7,902 nt of DNA, taken from assembly GCA_009788135.1 (NCBI GenBank), contig WQSA01000086.1:1214-9115 (forward strand), in the 5' to 3' direction. Origin of the DNA: Candidatus Fibrimonadales bacterium. Its GTDB lineage: Bacteria; Fibrobacterota; Fibrobacteria; Fibrobacterales; Fibrobacteraceae. The position numbers and the translations under genes were made by a program. Under the pieces are notes generated by a model. It was given only the letters and a program-made list of their open reading frames with translations. It was not told where the DNA came from and did no database searches. Positions 1-5,041 of this stretch are shown here, piece by piece (within the stretch, counting starts at the first letter, position 1; every line of letters begins with the position of its first letter).

Positions 1-13
1 CTTTAATATTTAC

Positions 14-19
14 TATATT
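14..19 (+). promoter_or_regulatory. possible -10 element just before cheX
   Basis: TATATT at this position resembles a sigma-70 -10 hexamer. If used, transcription would begin about at the cheX ATG (27), giving a leaderless or nearly leaderless mRNA, which would fit the missing Shine-Dalgarno site. The -35 region lies outside the window and the surroundings are generally AT-rich, so this is weak evidence. Confidence 0.2.
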
Positions 20-26
20 TGCTTGC

Positions 27-482
27 ATGAAAGCTGAACATATTAATCCGTTCCTAAAGTCCACCATTGAAACCTTCAAAACTATGGTTGGCATCACAGT
101 TACGCCCGGCAAACTTTATTTGCGCAAAGAACCTAACAATGCAGACATTTCAGGTGTCATTGGGCTTTCCGGCGATATAAGAGGAGCCGTTGTTATGGCA
201 TACCCTCTAGCTACAGCTTTAAAAATATGCTCAAAATTTTTGGGCGAAGAAATCAAAGAATTGAATGCCAGCGTTGCTGACTGCATTGGCGAGATAGCCA
301 ATATAATAACAGGGTTTGCAAAAAAGGACTTGCAAACATTGCACTTGTCCATATCCTTGCCGAGCATAGTGCGAGGTCAAGGACATGTAGTTGATATGCC
401 AAAAGAAGCACCGGTTATGTGTATCCCATTTGATACCGAACTGGGCAGCTTTGTCATGGAAGTAAGCATGGTGGACAAATAA
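27..482 (+). CDS. cheX: CheX-like chemotaxis phosphatase (CheY-P phosphatase family)
   Basis: A 151-residue protein that by family removes the phosphate from phosphorylated CheY in the cytoplasm, resetting the chemotaxis signal. What is seen: the N-terminal INPFLKSTIETFKTM stretch (6-20) typical of CheX, a central beta-rich part with GVIGLSGDIRGAVVMAYP (43-60), and the helix carrying the catalytic ExxN signature, E89 and N92 in GEIANIITG (88-96). The length is normal for a one-domain CheX. It lies 22 bases upstream of a cheY-like gene, whose product is the expected substrate. The ATG at 27 gives the family-typical N-terminus, but no Shine-Dalgarno sequence is visible in the 26 bases before it, whereas cheY, ilvE and hcp downstream all have one. 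The family call is firm. Whether it serves flagellar chemotaxis or another CheY-type output cannot be told here, since no other che or fli gene is in view. Confidence 0.88.
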   Translation: MKAEHINPFLKSTIETFKTMVGITVTPGKLYLRKEPNNADISGVIGLSGDIRGAVVMAYPLATALKICSKFLGEEIKELNASVADCIGEIANIITGFAKKDLQTLHLSISLPSIVRGQGHVVDMPKEAPVMCIPFDTELGSFVMEVSMVDK

Positions 483-504
483 TTCAAACTCAGTGAGGTA
501 AAAA

Positions 505-870
505 ATGAAAATATTATTAGTCGATGACTCCTCTACAATGCGCCGTATTCAGAAGAATACGCTTGGGAGCCTAGGTTATACAGACGTGATCGAAGCGGAA
601 GACGGAGCTGATGCTCTTGAAAAACTCCGCCAAAATCCGGATGTTCAGCTAACGCTTATGGACTGGAACATGCCTAACATGACAGGCATTGAAGCCCTGA
701 AAGCTATAAAGAACAACCCTGCTACCAAAGCTATCCCGGTTATGATGGTGACATCCGAAGCGGAAAAAACAAAGATTGTAGAAGCCATTCAAAATGGTGC
801 CTGCAATTATTTGGTAAAGCCATTCGAAGCCGATGCGCTCAAGGAGAAAATCGAAGCGATTGTCAAATAG
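505..870 (+). CDS. cheY: CheY-like single-domain response regulator
   Basis: A 121-residue stand-alone receiver domain with no output domain. The acidic pocket residues D7 and D8 (LLVDDSSTMRR), phosphoacceptor D53 (LMDWNMPNMTG), T83 (MMVTSEAEK) and K105 (YLVKPF) are all present. The switch position corresponding to the conserved Tyr of CheY is aromatic (Y102). By family it is phosphorylated by a CheA-type histidine kinase and signals by protein contact, classically with the flagellar motor switch. A GAGG at 495-498 lies six bases before the ATG. The gene follows the CheX-like gene by 22 bases, so the two are probably co-transcribed as a regulator and its phosphatase. No kinase, receptor or motor gene is in view, so a non-motility role remains possible. 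Confidence 0.93.
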   Translation: MKILLVDDSSTMRRIQKNTLGSLGYTDVIEAEDGADALEKLRQNPDVQLTLMDWNMPNMTGIEALKAIKNNPATKAIPVMMVTSEAEKTKIVEAIQNGACNYLVKPFEADALKEKIEAIVK

Positions 871-880
871 CGGGGAGCGC

Positions 881-1753
881 ATGTCTTACGTTTACATAGA
901 CGGCATGTTCTATGAAAAAGAGCATGCCAAAATTTCGGTGTTTGACCACGGTTTTCTTTATGGAGACGGCGTATTTGAAGGCATTAGAGCCTACAATGGC
1001 ACAATATTCCGCTTAACCGAGCATGTGGAAAGACTGTTCGACAGCGCAAAGGTTATAGCGTTAACGCCGAGCGTTTCCAAAAAGGAAATGGAAGAAATAA
1101 TCATAAAAACCTGCATCAAAAACAGCATAAGAGATGGCTATATACGCCCGATAATAAGCCGCGGAACAGGAGATTTGGGCTTGAACCCCTACCTCTGCAA
1201 AAAAACAAGCATTATTTGCATTGCTGATAAAATTTCTCTTTATCCAAAAGAAGATTACGAGAACGGCTTGAAAATAATAACGGTTGCCACTCATCGCAAT
1301 TATAACGAGAGCCTCAACCCGAGGATCAAATCCTTAAATTATTTGAACAACATAATGGCGAAAATCGAAGCCATACAGAGCGGAGTGAAAGAGGCTTTAA
1401 TGCTGAATCCTCTCGGCTACGTTGCCGAATGCACCGGCGATAATTTATTCATAGTTCGCAAGGGAAAAATTTACACGCCTTCTGTGCAGAGCGGTTCTCT
1501 TGATGGAATAACGGCAGCTGCTGTAGCAGAACTTGCAATGAAAAAAGGCCTTGAAGTTATTTCCGGTCTTGTGAGCCGTTTTGATATTTGGACTTCCGAT
1601 GAGTGCTGGCTAACGGGCACGGCAGCGGAAATGATTCCTGTTATAAGCCTGGATGCTCGCCCGATAGGCGATGGCAAAGTAGGCCCAATCTTCAAACAAC
1701 TCCTGGCAGATTTCAAGCATTTGACTGAGACCACTGGTACGCCAATCGCTTAA
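881..1753 (+). CDS. ilvE: branched-chain amino acid aminotransferase (class IV, PLP-dependent)
   Basis: A 290-residue fold-type IV aminotransferase. By family it transfers the amino group between glutamate and the 2-oxo acids of Leu, Ile and Val, the last step of their synthesis, in the cytoplasm. What is seen: the N-terminal block ISVFDHGFLYGDGVFEGIRAY (18-38, without a gap), R94 in IISRGTGDLGLNP, the Schiff-base lysine K150 in RIKSLNYLNN, the E183 region VAECTGDNLFIV (181-192) and the phosphate-binding SGSLDGIT (204-211) and TGTAAEM (245-251) loops. The start is placed at ATG 881, preceded by GGGGAG at 872-877, and yields the standard MSYVYIDG opening. An earlier in-frame ATG at 833 lies inside cheY and adds a basic, non-family extension. 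It begins 10 bases after cheY, so it may share that transcript. D-amino acid or aminodeoxychorismate activity is possible in this superfamily, but the sequence blocks favour BCAT. Confidence 0.9.
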   Translation: MSYVYIDGMFYEKEHAKISVFDHGFLYGDGVFEGIRAYNGTIFRLTEHVERLFDSAKVIALTPSVSKKEMEEIIIKTCIKNSIRDGYIRPIISRGTGDLGLNPYLCKKTSIICIADKISLYPKEDYENGLKIITVATHRNYNESLNPRIKSLNYLNNIMAKIEAIQSGVKEALMLNPLGYVAECTGDNLFIVRKGKIYTPSVQSGSLDGITAAAVAELAMKKGLEVISGLVSRFDIWTSDECWLTGTAAEMIPVISLDARPIGDGKVGPIFKQLLADFKHLTETTGTPIA

Positions 1754-1819
1754 CCAAACATTTTTTTCTATATTTTCTCAGACCAACATAATAAGCCCCA
1801 CAATCAAACGGAGGCTTTT
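1754..1819 (+). promoter_or_regulatory. intergenic gap with hcp ribosome-binding site and weak promoter candidate
   Basis: This is the largest gap in the window. It holds a strong GGAGG at 1810-1814, five bases before the hcp ATG. A CATAAT at 1787-1792 could be a -10 element, with a T-rich tract (1761-1767) rather than a good -35 upstream. No GC-rich hairpin that could terminate ilvE transcription is visible. Hcp genes are often strongly expressed, which would favour a private promoter here, but that is inference. Confidence 0.3.
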
Positions 1820-2287
1820 ATGGCTATTCCAGCGTATATGAAGATAGAAGGCATTCCCGGTTCGGTGAATGTCTCAGGCAGAGTGGGCTTCGTTGAAGTC
1901 CTTGAGTTCAACCACAGGGTTTATGTTCCCACAGACAGGGACGACGGCTCGTTGACAGGCACGCGCAAGCACGATTCTCTCGTGTTTCACAAGGCTTTTG
2001 ACAAGGCGTCTTCCCTTCTTTATCAAAAGGTTTGCACGGGGCAAACTGTGCCGAGCATTTTGATTCGGTGGTATAAAATCACAGACAGGGGCGAGGAGGT
2101 GGCATATTTTGAGCACAAGCTAGAGAAGTGCAAAATAGCGAGCGTGCGTTCTTATATGCACAATGTGAAGGATTCCACTAAGGAGCAGTTTGTGCATCAG
2201 GAGGAAGTTACTCTTCGTTATGAAAAGATAACCTGGAATTTCCTGGACGGCAATTTGCAGCATACGGACCAGTGGGATCAGAGGTAG
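1820..2287 (+). CDS. hcp: Hcp, type VI secretion tube protein
   Basis: A 155-residue Hcp-family protein, close to the usual length. By family it forms hexameric rings that stack into the inner tube of the type VI secretion machine and is itself exported, often carrying effectors in the ring lumen. What is seen: the MAIPAYMKIEGIPGS opening (1-15), the block TGTRKHDSLVFHKAFDKASS (46-65) where many relatives have DKASPL, and the C-terminal strand block HQEEVTLRYEKITWNF (126-141). There is no signal peptide, as expected. A GGAGG lies five bases before the ATG. No sheath (TssB/C), baseplate, VgrG, PAAR or immunity gene is in the window, so this copy appears to be outside a type VI cluster, although such a cluster could lie beyond the edge. 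No C-terminal effector extension is present, so it is not an evolved Hcp. Confidence 0.9.
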   Translation: MAIPAYMKIEGIPGSVNVSGRVGFVEVLEFNHRVYVPTDRDDGSLTGTRKHDSLVFHKAFDKASSLLYQKVCTGQTVPSILIRWYKITDRGEEVAYFEHKLEKCKIASVRSYMHNVKDSTKEQFVHQEEVTLRYEKITWNFLDGNLQHTDQWDQR

Positions 2288-2306
2288 AATTTTCTACATT
2301 GCGATT
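2280..2306 (+). promoter_or_regulatory. distant Shine-Dalgarno plus small hairpin before the glycosyltransferase start
   Basis: AGAGG at 2280-2284 is the only plausible ribosome-binding site before the next gene, but it lies 22 bases from the GTG start at 2307. Between them is an inverted repeat, GTAGA at 2284-2288 and TCTAC at 2293-2297 with an ATTT loop. It overlaps the hcp stop codon. Folding it would leave about nine bases between site and start. The stem is short and A/U-rich, so its stability is doubtful. An ATT start at 2289 would also be at workable spacing. Confidence 0.35.
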
Positions 2307-3083
2307 GTGCAACCATCTGTATCCATAATAATATGCAGCCGTAACCCAGCAGAGGCCTCGAGTGTTAGGCGTAATTTGCTGGGTACGGCGAAATATCCCA
2401 AGAGCTTGGAAATTATTGTTATAGATAACAGGGAGAAAAACGAGGGTTTGTGCGCAGTCTATAATCAGGGCATTGCAAAAGCCAATGGCCGGGTTTTGGT
2501 GTTTATGCACGAAGATGTTTGGATGATGGAAAAAGACTGGGACACAGTTCTTTTGAAAAAATTCCGAGAGTTGCCAGATATGCAGATTTTGGGAGTAGCT
2601 GGATCATCCGTATTGGTGCATGAGCCTTATGCGCTATGGGCAGCGGCAGGTATTCCTTATACATTTGGTAAAGTAGTTCATTTAATTGAAAAAAACAAGG
2701 AATTTTTTCTTTCAATTTTTAATGACAAGGATGGTGACCAAGAAGCTGTAGTTGTTGATGGTTTGTGGATTGCCGCAAGAAAAACTCTTTTTGAAAAATG
2801 CCGTTTTGATGAGCAAATTTTTACAAGATTTCATTTTTACGATTTGGATATTTGCATGCAGGCTCTTGAATTCGGAAAAGTTTTTGTTACAACGGATATT
2901 CGCGTTTTGCATAAAAGCGAAGGAACTTTTAAGGAAGAATGGAAAGATTGGAGCAAAATTTTTATTGAAAAGTGGAAAGATAAGTTGCCTGCATACACGC
3001 AATATCTACCTACCCTGTCAAACAAGTTATCTGAACCTGGCAGTTTGGATTTAAGAGGAAAAGTCAAAATACCGAGGTGGTGA
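2307..3083 (+). CDS. glycosyltransferase, family 2-like (Glyco_tranf_2_5 type)
   Basis: A 258-residue GT-A-fold protein. It resembles the Pfam Glyco_tranf_2_5 group, which moves a sugar from a nucleotide donor to a glycan or protein. What is seen: the first strand SVSIIICSRNP (4-14), EIIVIDNREKN (35-45), VYNQGIAKANGRVLVFMHEDV (51-71, with HEDV at the usual DxD site), VVVDGLWIAARK (148-159) and FHFYDLDICMQ (175-185). No membrane segment is seen. The start is forced: the frame has a stop at 2229-2231, no ATG, GTG or TTG precedes GTG 2307, and the next in-frame ATG is at residue 68, inside the catalytic core. Rare ATT starts at 2289, 2298 or 2304 cannot be excluded. The gene begins 19 bases after hcp and ends two bases before the methyltransferase, so the pair likely acts on one glycan. 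G+C drops within the gene. Donor and acceptor are unknown. Confidence 0.82.
   Translation: MQPSVSIIICSRNPAEASSVRRNLLGTAKYPKSLEIIVIDNREKNEGLCAVYNQGIAKANGRVLVFMHEDVWMMEKDWDTVLLKKFRELPDMQILGVAGSSVLVHEPYALWAAAGIPYTFGKVVHLIEKNKEFFLSIFNDKDGDQEAVVVDGLWIAARKTLFEKCRFDEQIFTRFHFYDLDICMQALEFGKVFVTTDIRVLHKSEGTFKEEWKDWSKIFIEKWKDKLPAYTQYLPTLSNKLSEPGSLDLRGKVKIPRW
3074..3077 (+). promoter_or_regulatory. ribosome-binding site that decides the methyltransferase start
   Basis: GAGG here lies eight bases before ATG 3086 and selects it as start. The in-frame GTG at 3077 overlaps this site and so cannot use it. The site sits in the last codons of the glycosyltransferase, implying coupled translation. Confidence 0.6.
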
Positions 3084-3085
3084 TT

Positions 3086-3976
3086 ATGAGACACTGGATA
3101 AAAACAATGGATTTAACAAAGCGAATTTTGGAAATAGGCCCGCTAGATAGACCAATTTTCAAAAAAGAAACTGCAAACGTTTTTTATGCAGACATAAGAG
3201 ACACGCAGGCGGTAAAAGATTTTTATGAAAATAATAACAAAGATAATATAAATATAGAAGGTATCGTAAATATTGATTACGTGATAAAAGAAACTTATAG
3301 TCAGTCCATAAAGGATGATGAAAAATTTGATTACATAGTTATGAGTCACGTAATAGAGCACATTCCAGAATTGATAAAATTTTTCAATGACGTAAAAAAT
3401 GTTTTAAATCCAAACGGCAAGCTATGCCTTGCAGTACCAGATCATCGTTTTTGCTTTGACCGTTTTCGCCAGCCTACATCTTTTGCGGAAGTTTATAACA
3501 TTTATGTAAACGGAATTAAAAATTCGCCGACTAGAGTTTTAGATGCTTATCTAAATGAAACTGAAAATGATTGCGTATATTGGTGGAATAATTATACCAA
3601 TTACGAATATCTGCCAGTATCAAAAGATCAGTTTGAAAAAGCTAAAGTAAATTATTTTAAAGCCTTAAATGGCGAATATGTAGATTGCCATTTTTCAGTT
3701 TTTACACCAGAAACATTTTTGCTCTTGATGCGTAATATGCTGTATTTTAATTTGCTTCCGTTTAAATTTTCAGAATTTTACAATACAGAGGTAAATTCTG
3801 TTGAATTTAATTGCGTTTTAGAATTAGAACCGAACTTGCTTGTTGAAAATTCTACGGAACAAGAGATCGAGAAAGAAAAACTAATTAAATTGCTCGCAAA
3901 CATAAAACGAGATATGTTTGAAAAAGATTTATACGTGTATGTAGAAAATTTACAGAAAAACAAGCAGCCCGGTTAA
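3086..3976 (+). CDS. class I SAM-dependent methyltransferase, glycan-associated
   Basis: A 296-residue protein with a Rossmann-type methyltransferase core. What is seen: motif I LEIGPLDRPIF (15-25), acidic D36 in VFYADIRDT ending the second strand, the FDYIVMSHVIEHIPE block (81-95) typical of glycan and lipid methyltransferases, and NPNGKLCLAVPDHRFCFDRF (108-127). The region 128-245 is a less conserved, aromatic-rich extension that probably shapes the acceptor site. The C-terminus (about 257-290) is charged and helical. The motif I variant GPLDRP is common in methyltransferases beside glycosyltransferases, so methylation of a sugar is a reasonable guess; the acceptor is unknown. It starts two bases after the glycosyltransferase stop. 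The gene is clearly AT-rich: by hand count 13 of 60 bases at 3241-3300 are G or C, against 34 of 60 at 1921-1980 in hcp. Its end overlaps the opposite-strand gene by 27 bases. Confidence 0.82.
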   Translation: MRHWIKTMDLTKRILEIGPLDRPIFKKETANVFYADIRDTQAVKDFYENNNKDNINIEGIVNIDYVIKETYSQSIKDDEKFDYIVMSHVIEHIPELIKFFNDVKNVLNPNGKLCLAVPDHRFCFDRFRQPTSFAEVYNIYVNGIKNSPTRVLDAYLNETENDCVYWWNNYTNYEYLPVSKDQFEKAKVNYFKALNGEYVDCHFSVFTPETFLLLMRNMLYFNLLPFKFSEFYNTEVNSVEFNCVLELEPNLLVENSTEQEIEKEKLIKLLANIKRDMFEKDLYVYVENLQKNKQPG

Positions 3977-4252
3977 AGCAGACGCAAAGAAAAATACGCT
4001 GCTGAAAAGGCTCAAAAACTGCAATATTACTGCAACTGTAAAAAATGTTTTGTTCAAATTTTCAAATGCAAGCATCCTGTAAAACACCAGCGAAATGCAG
4101 GCTACGAAAAAAGCCGATACGGAAAATATCATATAAGAAGTTCGGTTAAAACCCTCAAACAGCAAATTATACGGAAACAGCAAATTGAACCAAAGCAAAA
4201 ACTGCGCCGCAAGGGTAAAACAAAGTGGGAATATTAAAGGCAATACGGACAT
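3950..4252 (-). CDS. small three-helix membrane protein, unknown function
   Basis: A 100-residue, very hydrophobic protein that I do not recognise. Three likely membrane helices are seen, at about 5-27, 40-59 and 70-98, with a Phe/Leu-rich composition. Short polar loops carry FEGFNRTS (32-39) and FENLNK (63-68). There is no signal peptide distinct from the first helix. It is probably real: it starts on the base right after the radical SAM stop codon, on the same strand, with an AGG about nine bases upstream, and no other gene explains 3977-4249. Its last 27 bases overlap the end of the converging methyltransferase. Inner-membrane location is inferred from hydrophobicity alone. A role linked to the upstream genes is possible but unsupported beyond adjacency. 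Confidence 0.62.
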   Translation of the reverse strand: MSVLPLIFPLCFTLAAQFLLWFNLLFPYNLLFEGFNRTSYMIFSVSAFFVACISLVFYRMLAFENLNKTFFTVAVILQFLSLFSSVFFFASALTGLLVFL

Positions 4253-5041
4253 TCAAAAAACCTCGATTAATAATTTAGAATTTTTCTCCTGCAATCTAAC
4301 TTTCACGCTCTCCAAAAATTCCCAGGAAAGCGGCTTTACGGAACTTTCAGCGGCCTGGCGAGCCACTGAATAAAGCTGAACGCTCAGCAGATTTCGGGGA
4401 TTCGTCTCATAAATTCTATGAACTATCTGAGTATAGCTCTCAATTTCCTCATCGCTTGAAGGTTTGCAAAGCATGGTCTGTATCCGCAAAGGAAAATTTG
4501 AAACAATATGCTTTAAATTGCTCTCTATCTCTGCAATATCAACCTTCTTTTTAGGACGATTTATAACTTGCAAAAAATCATCCGTGCCTGCATCAAGCTT
4601 GCCCCAAATTTCAGTCAAATGCTCAAAACCTTCGCATATCTGCGCCGCATTCGTTATCAAAACAACTTTGCAATTCTCCTTGCTCAGCTCCTCGCACAAT
4701 TCTTTAAAATGCGGATAAAGCGTAGGCTCGCCATCGCCGCTCAACGCTATGTCCTTTAGCATCCTGTCTTTTTCCTCAACGCCCGGAAAATACTTGGCAA
4801 GCTTAGTCTCATTGTAAATGGAAAGCAATTCTTTCAACTCGGAAATAATCTCATCCACGCTTGGCTGCACAGGTCGCAACTCGCGCACTTGACAATAAAT
4901 GCAATCAAAAGAACACGCTCCGCTTGGCGTGCAATTTATGCCGATGGACAACCCTTTTGCTCGCCTTGAAATTACCGGATACACAAAATTGAAATGAGCA
5001 AATTTGCGATTATGATCCGCCCAATGCTTAGAAATTAACAT
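4253..5041 (-). CDS. radical SAM protein of the COG0731-like group, substrate unknown
   Basis: A 262-residue radical SAM enzyme. C43, C47 and C50 (ACSFDCIYCQV) form the CxxxCxxC motif that binds the 4Fe-4S cluster and SAM. SGDGEPTLYPHF (101-112) is the GGE-type strand that contacts SAM, and VLITNAAQI (127-135) follows as the next core strand. The N-terminal GLSIGINCTPSGACSFDC run resembles the bacterial group often labelled as Fe-S oxidoreductase or wyosine-synthase-like. That label should not be trusted: bacteria generally lack wyosine, and no tRNA-binding part is seen. No SPASM-type extra cysteine cluster is visible, so the protein is close to a bare core. GAGGT lies a few bases before the ATG. 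It overlaps the end of the outer-membrane protein gene by 14 bases, so it is probably in the same transcript, though a functional link is not evident. Confidence 0.85.
   Translation of the reverse strand: MLISKHWADHNRKFAHFNFVYPVISRRAKGLSIGINCTPSGACSFDCIYCQVRELRPVQPSVDEIISELKELLSIYNETKLAKYFPGVEEKDRMLKDIALSGDGEPTLYPHFKELCEELSKENCKVVLITNAAQICEGFEHLTEIWGKLDAGTDDFLQVINRPKKKVDIAEIESNLKHIVSNFPLRIQTMLCKPSSDEEIESYTQIVHRIYETNPRNLLSVQLYSVARQAAESSVKPLSWEFLESVKVRLQEKNSKLLIEVF

Noticed and set aside
833..880. Longer aminotransferase start at ATG 833
   Set aside because: It lies within cheY, has no ribosome-binding site and adds a basic stretch unlike the family. ATG 881 has GGGGAG and the usual N-terminus.
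1754..1780. Rho-independent terminator after ilvE
   Set aside because: There is a T-rich run but no GC-rich stem before it.
2208..2510. Minus-strand reading frame of 100 codons across the hcp-glycosyltransferase junction
   Set aside because: It is antisense to two well-supported genes and shows no motif or ribosome-binding site that I can see.
2752..3054. Second plus-strand frame inside the glycosyltransferase, as a sign of a frameshift
   Set aside because: The main frame carries all family motifs without a break up to its stop at 3083; the second frame shows none.
3077..3085. GTG start for the methyltransferase
   Set aside because: The GTG overlaps the GAGG that best serves ATG 3086, and it adds only three residues.
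4253..5041. Wyosine synthase (TYW1) function for the radical SAM gene
   Set aside because: Similarity is to the broad group only; the wyosine pathway is archaeal and eukaryotic, so the transferred name is unsafe.
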